Shown here: in pieces, positions 10,020 through 19,828 of the stretch
Position numbering within the stretch: the first letter of the stretch is position 1
Layout: each line of letters starts with the position of its first letter
Source of the DNA: JADKAV01 sp963733395
GTDB lineage: Bacteria; Actinomycetota; Actinomycetes; S36-B12; UBA10799
DNA length: 64,000 nucleotides
Reading direction: 5' to 3'
Assembly (NCBI GenBank): GCA_963733395.1
Contig: CAVTCZ010000017.1
Span: forward strand, 124,001-188,000
Notes under the pieces: model-generated
What the model was told of the DNA's origin: nothing
What the model saw: only the letters and a program-made list of their open reading frames with translations
Databases searched by the model: none
Program-made: the position numbers and the translations under genes

Positions 10020-10100
10020 GTTGCCGCTGGGTCACAAGAATGCTGCCGGCCTGCGATCTTTGTGATTGAGGTGCAAGTCAGTTGCCTGCCAATCACAAAG
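10020..10100. repeat. Interspersed palindromic doublet, family A, copy 1
   Basis: A half unit (GTTGCC...GTCACAAG, 10020-10038) is followed about 60 bases later by a full palindrome at 10058-10100, whose outer arms CTTTGTGATT and AATCACAAAG match over 10 bp around an inner GTGCAA...TTGCC. The same doublet with the same spacing occurs near 18,713 and 25,533. It lies just after hypF, and the rest of 10000-10298 shows no gene. Confidence 0.75.
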
Positions 10101-10298
10101 ACCACGGCGGTGGCGGTTCTAGTGACTCACGCGCAACTGTCGCTGCGGTGACTGTTGGTTCCGGCGGTCACCGCTGACCGCGCTCCCGACCGAGGCGCTC
10201 GACGACGGGCTCTTCGGGACCCCAGCCCAGGTCACGTAGAACGATCCCGCGCCAGCGGTGAGGGAGGGGGACTCTGGAGTCCGCTCAACGCCCGCCAC

Positions 10299-11201
10299 TC
10301 ACAGGTACGCCCGGTACATCCGTAACGCATCGGCCACGACTCGGGGATTGCCGCGGAACAACAGGGACAGTTCCGATGCGAAAAGGAATCCGCACTGCTC
10401 GCACAGTCCCGGGATCTCGATGCACCGGCCGCAGGTCCACTGCTCCCCGTCCTCGACGATCACGCACTGATTGCACGGGTGGGGTGCCGTGCCATCTGCG
10501 ATGCGCGGCAGAGCGCTGGCGATGTTCATGATCGGGTAGCCCTGGTGGATGAGGCGGCCGATCCGGTCGCACACCTCGTGCCGCTGCGCCGATGTCAGGG
10601 TGAGGTGTTCAGTGCCCGGGTACGGGGTGTGCAGGTTGAACGAGACGGCCCGCACCGTGGGCAGGTCGCGCGCCAACCGGCAGACGTGTTCGATGTCGTC
10701 GATGTTGATCCGGTTGATGGCCATGTAGAGGCAGATGTTGTTGCGCGGGGCCGCTTGCACGTTGGCCAGGATCCGGTCGTAGGTCCGGCCGCGGATCTGG
10801 TCGTGGTGCTCTCGAGTGCCGTCCAGGCTCACCATCAGCAGGTCACTGTCGGGCAGGTCCAGCCCACACGTGCCGTTGGTCACCGCGTTGACCAGCAGGA
10901 ACCCGATGCGCCGGGCCTCGGCCACGACATCGCGCAGATGACGGTCGCCGTCGCGCCATAGGAACGGCTCTCCGCCGTACAGGAACAGGATGCGCACCCC
11001 TTGCGAGTACAGCGAGCGCATGTCGGCCTGAAGTTGCTCGAACGGGTAGTTGATCCGGCGGATGTTGGCCACGGCGCAGTGTGCACAGGCCAGGTTGCAC
11101 CGGTCGGTGACGATCAGTGAGCCGACGATCGGGTCGGTGCGGCGCAGAAGCACCGTCGTCAGCCCGAACCATCCCAGTTGGAGCCAGGTCCGCGCGCCCA
11201 T
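10299..11201 (-). CDS. Radical SAM protein
   Basis: The 4Fe-4S/SAM motif 'CNLACAHC' lies about 35 residues from the chosen ATG at 11201 and is followed by the typical 'FLYGGEPFLW' and 'VTNGT' strands of the TIM barrel. The C-terminus has a second Cys-rich patch ('CNQCVIVEDG', 'CGRCIEIPGLCEQCGF') that could hold an auxiliary Fe-S cluster, as in SPASM-type enzymes. A longer open frame extends upstream to 11306, but its extra residues are Arg/Gly-rich and not family-like. It is transcribed against the hydrogenase genes and together with the SHOCT gene. The substrate is unknown; a role in hydrogenase cofactor or peptide modification is only suggested by location. Confidence 0.8.
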   Translation of the reverse strand: MGARTWLQLGWFGLTTVLLRRTDPIVGSLIVTDRCNLACAHCAVANIRRINYPFEQLQADMRSLYSQGVRILFLYGGEPFLWRDGDRHLRDVVAEARRIGFLLVNAVTNGTCGLDLPDSDLLMVSLDGTREHHDQIRGRTYDRILANVQAAPRNNICLYMAINRINIDDIEHVCRLARDLPTVRAVSFNLHTPYPGTEHLTLTSAQRHEVCDRIGRLIHQGYPIMNIASALPRIADGTAPHPCNQCVIVEDGEQWTCGRCIEIPGLCEQCGFLFASELSLLFRGNPRVVADALRMYRAYL

Positions 11202-11235
11202 CCGGGCAGGTGCGCGTCCGTGCGGTCGCCGGCCG

Positions 11236-11523
11236 TCACGTTGACCGCCGCGGCGGCTGGGCGAGCAGATCCCGCATCCTGGTGTACTGCTGATCGTCGA
11301 TCTCACCCCGGGCGTACCGCTCGCGCAGCAGTGTCATGGCTGGGTCTGGCTGGACTGTCTGCCGGTCCACACGCGGGAACCGTGCATCCAGTTCCCGCTT
11401 GGCGATCGCCAGGGCCGCTGCCCAGAAGCCGAGATAGGCCGCCATCGACACCAGCCCCAGGGCCGCCGATTGACGGTCACGGCCACCGACCAGGCGGCCG
11501 CTCGGTCCATAGAACGGATGCAT
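11236..11523 (-). CDS. SHOCT-domain small membrane protein
   Basis: A 95-residue product with one hydrophobic helix near residues 20-42 ('LGLVSMAAYLGFWAAALAIA') and a C-terminal SHOCT motif ('LLRERYARGEIDDQQYTRMRDLL'-type pattern, residues 63-86). SHOCT domains are short oligomerisation or sensing modules usually placed at the end of membrane proteins. It is 34 bases upstream of the radical SAM gene on the same strand, probably co-transcribed, and divergent from the secreted protein gene at 11707. Function is not known. Confidence 0.75.
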   Translation of the reverse strand: MHPFYGPSGRLVGGRDRQSAALGLVSMAAYLGFWAAALAIAKRELDARFPRVDRQTVQPDPAMTLLRERYARGEIDDQQYTRMRDLLAQPPRRST

Positions 11524-11706
11524 GACATCACCCCCTCGAGGTTGCCTGCCGCCACTCCCACGGTACTCGCGTGCCTGCGAACACGGCGGGTGTTCCGGGC
11601 TGCCAGCGCGATCGGCGATGGCGTGGAAACGCTGCCTGCGACGGCCGCACCGGAGGTAGAATTGTCACAGCAGTTGAGGTCCGGATCCTGGGGAGGGGGA
11701 AGGGCC

Positions 11707-14178
11707 ATGATGCGTTCGCGTGTGCTCTTCGCGCTGTTGTTGGTGACAACCTGCTTGGTCGGGGTCCCGATGGTCACCAGCGGGGATGTCTACACAAGCC
11801 CGGGTCCGTTCTTCAGTCTCGGCAAGGGCGATGCGTGGTTCTTCAACAAGGGCTTCATGGACTGCTGGGGCGGCAGTACGCCGCAGCCGGGCTGCCCGCA
11901 GAACACGGCGACGCTGAAGTACGAGGACCGCGAGTACTTCGTCTTCGGCGACTCCAACGACATCGATCACGACACCGCACCTGCGCTACGTGCAGTTCAC
12001 GGCGCCCGACCCGTTGGTGCCGTGCGACTACTCGAAGGGTGGCTGCTTCGGCCACGCCGTCGCGTGCAGCGCGGTCCGCTACCAACTCCTGGTCGACGGC
12101 AAAGTCGTGGTGGCCACCGGCTCCCTGGCGCCGAGCACGACGTCCGGTGTCCTGGCGCTCAAGCGCGACGCGATCCGCTCCGGCAAGCACACCATCCGCG
12201 TACGCATGCTCGGCAACCCGACTGGCTGTGCCGGCAACGCCGAGGACATCGACATGGGTGGGGGCCGTTGGCTCAAGCGGTCCTGGGGGGTGGCGCTGTG
12301 GCTGTGGACCGGCCCGCCCACCGCCGATCTCGCCGGCGTCGTGGTCGACGACAGCGGTATCCCGGTCGCGAACCTCGACATGCTCGCCACCGGCGACAAG
12401 AAGACCTACACGACGATGACGGACGCCGCGGGTGCGTACTACTTCTCGCTGCCCGGCGGACACGTACAACGTGCGGCCACGCACGAAGCCCGGCGGTGCG
12501 GCCTTCGAACCGGCGACGAGGAAGGTTCCGCTCAGTGACGACGTGAGCGAGGTGAACTTCGTCCGCCGGCATGACGAACTCGATCTGCGCACGGCGTCGA
12601 CGGCACTGTTCGAAGGCGTGCCCTGGACGCGCGTACAGGCGACCGGCGCGGTGGTCAACGCCGGCTCGGCGCGGCTGACCAATGCCCGCGGCGAACCGCG
12701 CCCGGGGCAGGCGGTGACCATCGACGCGCCCTACTGGGACGGCCATCCGCCCGGGGCGGACCCCCGCGTGCTGATCTGCGATGCGGATTGGAACCGCGTC
12801 TACCCCGGCACGGGATTCCAGCGCACGACCGACGACAGCGGCCGCGTGGACTTCACCACCTTCTTCGGCAGTGAGTTGGGCCTCTGGTGGCTGCACGGTC
12901 GCGAGACTGCCGACGTGCGCGCCTTCGGCGTCCTGCCCGTCGGCCAGCTGGGGTCCATCGCGGGCCCGGACCAGCGGATCATCGACACGATCCAGCAGTC
13001 GCGCAAGCTCGGGCTGCCCGCCGCCCCACTCGCGGGCGCGTCGCTGTCGCAGGTGCAGGCGGGCCTGCTCGAGTGGCTGCTGGCGCACTGGACGTACGGG
13101 CCGCTGGGGGGCTCGGTCGCCGAGACCGGTGCCTTCGCCCCGATCCGCAACGTCAGCGGCACCGCGGCGGCGATCGTCTTCTACCCGGCCGGCGATCCCG
13201 CGCCGCTGCGCTCGCACCTGGAGGCCGGCACGCCGCTGCCCTATCCGGCCTACGCCTTCGTGATCCCCTTCAAGCACGTCGCGTTGCCGTACCCGAGCCT
13301 CACCAGTCCGGTGAAGCACATCTGGTACGCGGACTTCGGTGGCGGTACCTGGAGCGATGCGAGCAAGGAGCCGCCGTACGGCAAGAGCGCCCTCACACTG
13401 GGCCAGTGGGAGGGCACGAACGGCCCGGCCCGGTTGGGGTACGCGAAGCCGCGGCCCAACGAGGGCCTGGCGTTCCTCGGATCGCCGTACCCGCCGCCCC
13501 TGGCCCCGAGCCGTATGCGTCTGCGCTACGAGCACTGCGTCCCCGGCGCCGCGCCCAGCCTCGACGTCGTCGAGGCCTACTCGCCGATCCGGCTGCGGTT
13601 CACCGACAAGTCCTCCGGGCTGCCGTTCGGCTACGACGCCAAGGGCAAGTACGTCAACCTCGTCGGCGGCTTCGTCGAGCGCGGCAAGGGCCGGCAGCCC
13701 GACCGGTACGTCCTCCCGTCTGGTGACTACACCGTGCAGATCACCGGCACGGGCCGCGGCCGCGCGACGCTGGTCGTGACCCAGGGCGACCGGACCTCGA
13801 CGTTCGCAGTTCGCCGTCCGCCGCGGCGACAGCGGAACGTTGCGCCTCTCCGGGACGACGGCCCCGAAGGCGTTGCGCTTCTCGGGCCAGCGGGTCCGGG
13901 CCCACGCCGGGATCCGCCTCGGCCTGCGCGTGCAGCCGCGCAAGATGCGGGCCAAGCACTACTCGACCGTGCGGGTACGCGTCCGGGATCAGTTCGGCGT
14001 GCCGGTCGACCGGGCGAAGGTGACGATCCGCGGGTCGGGCGTCAAGGCCACGCTGCTCAGCGACGCCCGCGGCCGCGGGAGCGTGAAGTTGTGGCCGGCC
14101 AAGCGTGGTCACCTGCGTGTGACGGCCACCAGCGTCGGCTTCACGAAGGCTGTGCGTACGGTGCGGGTGCGCGGCTGA
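11707..14178 (+). CDS. Large secreted protein with a carboxypeptidase-regulatory-like domain (frame broken three times)
   Basis: The ATG at 11707, after a purine-rich GGGGAGGGGGAAGG, begins a signal peptide ('MMRSRVLFALLLVTTCLVGV'). Three frame changes, near 11985, 12462 and 13810, each need one base removed; the corrected protein is about 822 residues. Within it, 'LAGVVVDDSGIPVANLDM' to 'GAYYFSLPG' is a carboxypeptidase-regulatory-like Ig fold (residues about 205-255). A second such fold is at the C-terminus ('VRVRDQFGVPVDRAKVTIRGSG'). The middle 500 residues, rich in Trp/Tyr and Gly, I do not recognise. Several Cys in the N-terminal third could form disulfides. It lies between hypF and hypC, but nothing ties it to the hydrogenase except position. 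Confidence 0.75.
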
Positions 14179-14410
14179 TCGGACACCGATCAGCGCGGCA
14201 CAGGCAACGGCTGTGGGTTTCGGGGTGGCGCGCGCGCGTGACACGTGCGGGCGCATGCCGGACCGGTGCAACGTTGGTATTCTCGCGTCTCCCAACGCAC
14301 AGATGTTTGCACAAAGGCTGCCGCTGCCCCGGGGCTGCAGCGCCAGGGTGGCCGGCGGCACTGCGCCGGACCGCGGCGAATCCGTCCGCGCAGCAGGTAC
14401 TCTGAGCGGC

Positions 14411-14672
14411 ATGTGTTTGGGCGTACCGGGCAAGGTCGAGCAGGTGTGGGAGGCCGAGGGCACTCGCATGGCGACCGTCGACTTCGGCGGCGTGCGCAAG
14501 GAGGTCTGTCTGGCATACGTCCCGGATGTGCAGGTCGGCGACTACACGATCGTGCATGTCGGGTTCGCCCTGACCAAGCTCGATGAGGCCAGCGCGCTGG
14601 AGACCCTCGAGCTGTTCAAGAGCGTCGGGCTTGCTCGACGAGGAACTCGGTATCACCGTGGATCCGAGGTGA
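14411..14672 (+). CDS. hypC: Hydrogenase assembly chaperone HypC (one-base insertion)
   Basis: HypC carries the Fe(CN)2CO unit with HypD. The invariant N-terminal 'MCLGVPGKV' (Cys2 is the iron ligand) fixes the start at 14411. As written the frame runs into hypD, but skipping one base near 14630 gives a normal acidic HypC tail ('LLDEELGITVDPR') and a TGA at 14670-14672 that overlaps the hypD GTG. The corrected length is 86 residues, typical for HypC. I therefore read this as two overlapping genes fused by an inserted base. Confidence 0.92.
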
Positions 14673-15766
14673 AGTACCTCGACGAGTTCGGGGATGCCGA
14701 TCTGGCCAAGCGACTGCTCGACGACATCGCCGCCACGACCACGCAGCCCTGGGCGCTCATGGAGGTCTGCGGCGGACAGACCCACACGATCATCCGCAAC
14801 GGGATCGACCAACTCCTGCCCGACGAGATCGAACTGATCCACGGTCCCGGCTGCCCGGTCTGCGTGACGCCGCTGGAGACGATCGACCGGGCGCTGGCCA
14901 TCGCCGCGCGTCCGGACGTGATCTTCTGCTCCTTCGGTGACATGATCCGGGTGCCCGGCTCGACCGACGACCTGTTCCGGATCAAGAGCCGGGGCGGCGA
15001 CGTGCGCATCGTCTACTCGCCGCTGGACGCGGTGCGGATCGCGCAGCAGAACCCGGACAAGCAGGTGGTGTTCTTCGGGGTCGGTTTCGAGACCACCGCG
15101 CCGGCCAACGCGATGACGGTGAAGCTGGCCAAGCAGCAGGGCATCGACAACTTCTCGCTGTTGGTCTCGCACGTGCTGGTGCCGCCAGCCATCCGGGCGA
15201 TCATGGACTCACCCACCGCCCGCGTTCAGGGCTTCCTCGCTGCCGGACACGTGTGCACGGTGATGGGGCTCTCGGAGTACGAGCCGTTGGTCGAGCAGTA
15301 CCAGGTCCCCATCGTCGCGACCGGCTTCGAGCCGCTCGACGTGCTCGAGGGCATCCGCCGGGTGGTGGCGCAGTTGGAGCAGGGCAGGGCCGAACTGGAC
15401 AACGCCTATCCGCGCGCTGTCCAGCCACAGGGCAACCCCGTCGCCCAGCAGGTGGTGCGGGAGGTGTTCGAGACCTGCGACCGGCAATGGCGGGGGATCG
15501 GGATGATCCCGCAATCGGGCTGGCGGCTCAACGCCGACTACGCGGACTACGACGCCGAGAAGCGCTTCGAGGTGCTGGGCATCACCACCGTCGAATCGCC
15601 GCTGTGCCGATCCGGCGAGGTGCTGCAGGGGCTCATCAAACCCAACGAGTGCTCAGCCTTCGGCAAGCAGTGCACTCCGCGCTCGCCGCTGGGCGCCCCG
15701 ATGGTCTCCAGCGAGGGGGCATGCGCGGCCTACTACCAGTTCCGCCGCCTCGAGGTGACCGCGTGA
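14669..15766 (+). CDS. hypD: Hydrogenase Fe-cofactor assembly protein HypD
   Basis: HypD holds a 4Fe-4S cluster and, with HypC, assembles the Fe(CN)2CO group. The GTG at 14669 begins 'VKYLDEFGDADLAKRLLDDI', the family N-terminus. Conserved motifs follow: 'CGGQTHTIIRNGI', 'HGPGCPVCVTP', 'FGDMIRVPG', 'VGFETTAPA' and the C-terminal Cys cluster ending 'GKQCTPRSPLGAPMVSSEGAC'. The length of 365 residues is normal and the frame is intact. It overlaps hypC and hypE by four bases each. Confidence 0.95.
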   Translation: MKYLDEFGDADLAKRLLDDIAATTTQPWALMEVCGGQTHTIIRNGIDQLLPDEIELIHGPGCPVCVTPLETIDRALAIAARPDVIFCSFGDMIRVPGSTDDLFRIKSRGGDVRIVYSPLDAVRIAQQNPDKQVVFFGVGFETTAPANAMTVKLAKQQGIDNFSLLVSHVLVPPAIRAIMDSPTARVQGFLAAGHVCTVMGLSEYEPLVEQYQVPIVATGFEPLDVLEGIRRVVAQLEQGRAELDNAYPRAVQPQGNPVAQQVVREVFETCDRQWRGIGMIPQSGWRLNADYADYDAEKRFEVLGITTVESPLCRSGEVLQGLIKPNECSAFGKQCTPRSPLGAPMVSSEGACAAYYQFRRLEVTA

Positions 15767-16828
15767 CCGACCGTCCGGACCTGGAGAACTGGACGTGCCC
15801 GTTGCCGTTGCGCGACCAGAGCACGATCGTGATGGGGCACGGCGGTGGTGGCCGGCTGTCGGCGGAACTGGTCGAGCACCTCTTCTTGCCGGCCTTCGAC
15901 GGCACGGATCTGTCCGGGGTGCTGCAGCAACTCGGCGACGCGGCGGTGCTCGAGGTGGCCGGCGGCCGACTTGCGTTCACCACGGACTCCTACGTGGTGC
16001 GGCCCAGGTTCTTCCCCGGCGGCAACGTGGGTGACCTGGCCGTGAACGGAACGGTGAACGACCTTGCCGTCAGCGGCGCCGTGCCGTTGGCGCTGTCGGT
16101 CGGGATTGATCCTGGAAGAGGGTATGCCGCTCGACGAACTCGGGGTCATCACGCAGACCATGGGTGCGGCCGCCCGGCACGCAGGTGTCTCGATCGTCAC
16201 CGGTGACACCAAGGTCGTCGACGCGGGCAGCGGTGACGGTGTCTACATCAACACCGCGGGGATCGGACTGGTGCGCCAGGGCCTGGAGCTGGGGCCGCAA
16301 CAGATCCGGCCCGGCGACAAGATCCTGGTCTCGGGGCCGATCGCGGCGCACGGCATCGCGGTTCTGAGCGTGCGCGACGGGCTGGAGTTCGGCTCCGACA
16401 TCGTCACCGACAGCCAGCCGTTGAACGGTCTGATCGCGGCGCTGCTGGACTCCGGCGCGCAGGTGTCGATGATGCGCGATCCCACCCGTGGTGGCGTTGC
16501 CGCGACGCTCAACGAGATCGCCGGCTCCAGCAACACCGGGGTCGAGATCGTGGAAGCCGCGGTGCCGGTGCCAGAGGATGTCCGTGCGGCCTGTGCCTTC
16601 CTGGGTCTGGACCCGTTGTTGGTCGCCAATGAAGGTCGGGTGGTGGTCTTCGTCCGCGCTGACGACGCCGATCTCGCGCTTGAGGTCCTGCAGCGGTTCA
16701 ACGCCGCCGCTGCGCTGATCGGGGAGGTCGTCGCCGAGCACCCGGGCGTGGTGGTGGCCAGGACCGGTATCGGCGGCACCCGAGTGGTGGACCTGCCACT
16801 GGCCGAGCAGCTCCCGCGCATCTGCTGA
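15763..16828 (+). CDS. hypE: Carbamoyl-dehydratase HypE (frame broken once)
   Basis: HypE dehydrates the carbamoyl group placed on its C-terminal Cys by HypF, forming the thiocyanate that becomes CN. The end 'LPRIC' supplies that Cys. The ATP-binding PurM-like fold is seen in 'VMGHGGGGRLSAELV', 'TDSYVVRP', 'GDTKVVD' and 'DPTRGGVAATLNEIA'. The frame shifts once near 16105 ('gtcgggAttgatcc'); removing the extra A restores 'SVGLILEEGMPLDEL' and a 354-residue protein. The GTG start overlaps the hypD stop. It closes the hypCDE unit. Confidence 0.93.
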
Positions 16829-16834
16829 AGCGCG

Positions 16835-16960
16835 GCCACTGTTGCGCGGTTACTGGTCGCGCACGGCGACTGTTGCGCGGTTGCTGTTTCTGGGGCCCGC
16901 AAACCAGCAACCGCGCAACACTCGCCGCGAGGCACCAGCAACGGTGCAACAGTCGCTGGC
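16835..16960. repeat. Four-arm palindromic repeat, family B, copy 1
   Basis: Two forward arms (ACTGTTGCGCGGTTACTG and ACTGTTGCGCGGTTGCTG) are followed by two inverted arms (CCAGCAACCGCGCAACA and CCAGCAACGGTGCAACAG), so the block can fold as nested hairpins. The same four-arm order occurs at 32362-32485. It fills the gap between convergent hypE and the CPBP protease gene, where it could act as a terminator or be a mobile repeat. Confidence 0.75.
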
Positions 16961-16977
16961 GGCAGTCGCCCCGGCCC

Positions 16978-17748
16978 TCATGGCAGCCACGCGACCTTCC
17001 CCGCCAGCAGGGCGTAGCCGATGAACGCCACGCTGTCGATGAGTGCGTGGGCCACGATCATCGGCATGACGCGTTCCCACCGCTTGAACAACCATCCGAA
17101 CAGCAGGCCCATCACCACATTGCCGGCGAAGCCCCCGACACCCTGGTACAGGTGATACGAGCCGCGGACCAACGCGCTCAACCAGATGGCCGGACCCCAG
17201 TTCCACCCCAGTTGCCGCAGGCGGTGCAGGACGAAGCCAAGGACCACGACCTCTTCCACGACCGCGTTCTCCAGTGCGCCCAGGACCAGTACCGGTGTGC
17301 GCCACCACACCTCGGGCAATCCCTGGGCTGCCACCGTCAGGTTGATCCCGAGTCGGTGGGCGATGAGGTACCAGATCAGCCCGGTCAAACCCACCACTGC
17401 GGCCAGTCCCGCGCCCCGGCCGAGATCGCGTCCAGGTTGCTGCCCGTCCACCCCGATGGTGCGCAGGCTCTCCCCGGAACGGCGCAGCAAGTAGGCGACC
17501 AGCCCCACGATGACCAGGGCGAATCCGATGCGCAGCAGTTGCAGCGTGAGGTCGATACCGGGCCGGGCGGACTGGGAGGCGTTGAGTGTCGTCGTCTGTT
17601 GCGCCAGCGGCACGCCACTGGTCAGGTCCGCCAGGAAGTTCACGACGGAGAAGACCCCCGAGCGGCCCAAGGACAGGCCGAGGACCAACAGGATCTCGGC
17701 GATCAGATACCCGCGCGACAGGACCTGGTTGTCCGAACCGCTGCGCAT
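16978..17748 (-). CDS. CPBP (CAAX/Abi-like) intramembrane protease family protein
   Basis: A polytopic membrane protein with about seven hydrophobic segments. The family's motif 1 is 'ALENAVVEEVVVLGFV' (Glu-Glu), motif 2 appears as 'SALVRGSYHLYQG' (with His), and motif 3 as 'AHALIDSVAF'. These residues form the active site of Rce1-type glutamate proteases. The ATG at 17748 is preferred because the longer open frame to 17808 adds only basic residues. Roles in this family range from prenyl-protein processing to bacteriocin self-immunity; no neighbour suggests which applies. Confidence 0.85.
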   Translation of the reverse strand: MRSGSDNQVLSRGYLIAEILLVLGLSLGRSGVFSVVNFLADLTSGVPLAQQTTTLNASQSARPGIDLTLQLLRIGFALVIVGLVAYLLRRSGESLRTIGVDGQQPGRDLGRGAGLAAVVGLTGLIWYLIAHRLGINLTVAAQGLPEVWWRTPVLVLGALENAVVEEVVVLGFVLHRLRQLGWNWGPAIWLSALVRGSYHLYQGVGGFAGNVVMGLLFGWLFKRWERVMPMIVAHALIDSVAFIGYALLAGKVAWLP

Positions 17749-17765
17749 GTCCGCCAGGGTAGTGC

Positions 17766-18605
17766 TCAGCCCTCGGTGGAGAAGCCGGGCGGGAAGCTGT
17801 CGACGCAACCCGTCGCACCGCCGTCGACCCCGATGGAGAACGCCTGCAACCGTTCATCTGCGTTACCGTGCGCGTCGGGGGCGTTCCACGGAACCCCTTC
17901 GGGGTCGGCCACGGAAACCACGGCGTCGATGGCCTGGTCGGCGGCGTACTCACCCAGTAGTCCCTGGGCATCCGCCCACGAGGCCCAGGCGCCGGCGAAA
18001 CAGTCGGCCTGCAGCTCCGACTCGATGGTCAGCGGGAACTGCTCGCTGAGCCCGAGCCGGGCTTGCGCGCCGTGGCCGAATTCGTGGGCGAGGATGACCG
18101 CGTTGGCCATGTCGCCGAACTGTTCGTAGTAGGGCAGCATCAAACCCGGTTCGTCCCAGGCGATGTAGTCGCCGTCAGTCTGCAGGCAGTAGACGGCGTT
18201 CTCCGGTCCGACCGGTTGGCCGCCGCACGACGGGCCCTCCTGCTCGGGCGGGTAGTAGGCGATGAACTCACCCGGATCGATCCACTCGATGCCGAACTCG
18301 GCCGGCATCGTCTCGATCCAGTACTCGTTGATCGCCCCGAGGGCGAAGTCGATCGACTCGTCGTAGGCGGCGAAGTCGAACGCTTCCTCCTCGGTGCCCT
18401 CAGCTTTGAAAGAGAACGACTGCCCCGCCGGCGCGGAGGTGGGAACCGCCCCGGTGCGCTCCCCGCCTTCGGGAACCTCCGCCGGGACCGACGCGACTGG
18501 AGAGGTCGCCTCCGGGGCAGGCTCCGCTGCGGTCCCGCCGCAGCCGGCGAGCATGAGCACGGCGACGATCGGGAGAGCGGCTGTGGTCTTCCACCGGCTT
18601 GCCAT
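17766..18605 (-). CDS. Lipoprotein neutral zinc metallopeptidase
   Basis: A signal peptide ends in a lipobox ('VLMLAGC', Cys22), so the protein is anchored outside the membrane. The zinc motif HEFGH is at residues 174-178, and 'ESELQADCFAG' about 20 residues later supplies the third ligand, the pattern of YpfJ-like 'neutral zinc metallopeptidases'. A Ser/Pro/Glu-rich linker (residues 25-65) joins the anchor to the enzyme. The length, 279 residues, is typical. It lies 18 bases upstream of the CPBP gene on the same strand, so both putative membrane-linked proteases may be co-expressed. Confidence 0.87.
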   Translation of the reverse strand: MASRWKTTAALPIVAVLMLAGCGGTAAEPAPEATSPVASVPAEVPEGGERTGAVPTSAPAGQSFSFKAEGTEEEAFDFAAYDESIDFALGAINEYWIETMPAEFGIEWIDPGEFIAYYPPEQEGPSCGGQPVGPENAVYCLQTDGDYIAWDEPGLMLPYYEQFGDMANAVILAHEFGHGAQARLGLSEQFPLTIESELQADCFAGAWASWADAQGLLGEYAADQAIDAVVSVADPEGVPWNAPDAHGNADERLQAFSIGVDGGATGCVDSFPPGFSTEG

Positions 18606-18712
18606 TCCAGAACCGTAGCCGTGATCGGCAGTCGACGCCGGGTCAGCGCCTTGCCCAGTCCCACAGTCGCCTCGGGCAGGGACCGCGCCCGACGCTGAGC
18701 CCGATGGCCGCT

Positions 18713-18799
18713 GAGGTGCAACGGAGTTGCCGGAGAGTCACAAGGTTCGATGGGTCCCCGATGTTTGTGATCGAGGTGCAACCGAGTTGCCGGAGTGCC
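18713..18799. repeat. Interspersed palindromic doublet, family A, copy 2
   Basis: Two units start GAGGTGCAAC at 18713 and 18773, 60 bases apart, each followed by GAGTTGCCGGAG; the first ends GTCACAAG and the second is preceded by TTTGTGATC. The unit and spacing match the copies near 10,020 and 25,533. The remainder of 18606-18898 holds no gene that I can see. Confidence 0.75.
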
Positions 18800-18898
18800 G
18801 ACGGGCAGCGGTGGGCTTGTGTCACCACTCGGATTTCCGGCGGATGTCCTCGCCGTGCCTGGCCCTCGCCGATGGAAGGCCCGGATCCGTGAGGAGAG

Positions 18899-18974
<76 letters not shown>

Positions 18975-19122
18975 ATCGCCTCCCAGCGTACCGGGCCGTC
19001 CCCGCCTGCGAACCAAGCGGTGGGCCGATTCGCCGGTGGAACATCTCAGTTCGGCCACGGGCATGGAAGCTGCCACCGGACTGAATTACATTGGTCAGCA
19101 TCGGGGGTTCGCGGAATGGGCC

Positions 19123-19665
19123 ATGGAGATGTTCGAGATCAGGGCGTTGCTCACGGGGGTCGGGGCTGTCTGCCTGGCGCTTGCAGTCGGCGCAGTGGGC
19201 CCCGCACAGGCACAGGACTCGAACGACCCCGTGGTCGACTTCGCCGTGACGCTCGGGGCGTTCCAAGCCCTCGACGAAGGTGACTTGGACCTCGCCAGTG
19301 TGCAGCCCGCCACCGAAGCCGATCCACAGACCTTCGCTATCCCGCTGAAGAGCGTGACCCTCGGGGCGACGGGTAAGCCCCGACGGGTGCGGTTCACCGG
19401 GGGGATCGAGATCCAGGGGGAGAACAGCGCGCTGCAACTCACGAACCTGTCGATCAACCTGCCCAGGAAGCAGGCGAGCGTCTGGATATCATCACCCGAT
19501 GCGCGGATCCAGGCATTCGATGTCTCCCGGATCAAGGTCACGAAGCGGACGCTCAGCGGGGTTCTGCTGATCGCCCCCGGGACGGCTGCGGTGCTCAATG
19601 CCGAGTTCGACACGTACGTGTTCTCAGACGGTCTGCGGTTCGCCCGATTCAGCGTGGACCTGTGA
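19123..19665 (+). CDS. Small secreted beta-rich protein, HtaA-like pattern, paralogue 1
   Basis: The ATG at 19123 (or 19129) starts a clear signal peptide with the cleavage area 'VGPAQAQ'. The mature part is beta-rich: 'AFQALDEGDLDLASVQPA' ... 'FAIPLKSVTLG' ... 'RVRFTGGIEIQGENSALQLTNLSINL'. This order (strand-'V.P' strand-'F.I'-'G.I...G.....L.NL.I') resembles the HtaA-type domain of secreted haem-binding proteins, but I cannot confirm that assignment. Two similar proteins follow at 19829 and 24828. The longer open frame from 19036 is not supported by a signal peptide. Confidence 0.65.
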   Translation: MEMFEIRALLTGVGAVCLALAVGAVGPAQAQDSNDPVVDFAVTLGAFQALDEGDLDLASVQPATEADPQTFAIPLKSVTLGATGKPRRVRFTGGIEIQGENSALQLTNLSINLPRKQASVWISSPDARIQAFDVSRIKVTKRTLSGVLLIAPGTAAVLNAEFDTYVFSDGLRFARFSVDL

Positions 19666-19828
19666 CGTTGGTCCAATCCTGGCGCACAACTGGACCGTTC
19701 GACCCAGGACCCGCGCACCGCAGGTTGCGGTTCGGCAACGTCGGGGCCCGGTCCCCGGATTCGCAGTGTCAATTATGCCCGTAATGGCTACTGTGTGACT
19801 TACCCGTAACAAACCGAAAGGGATCCAC

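Noticed and set aside
192..16828. Programmed +1 frameshifting as the cause of the repeated frame changes
   Set aside because: The shift sites share no slippery motif or stop codon and occur in unrelated genes; single inserted bases in the assembly explain them more simply.
16835..16960. CRISPR array
   Set aside because: The arms are in both orientations and only four, there are no regular unique spacers and no cas genes in the window.
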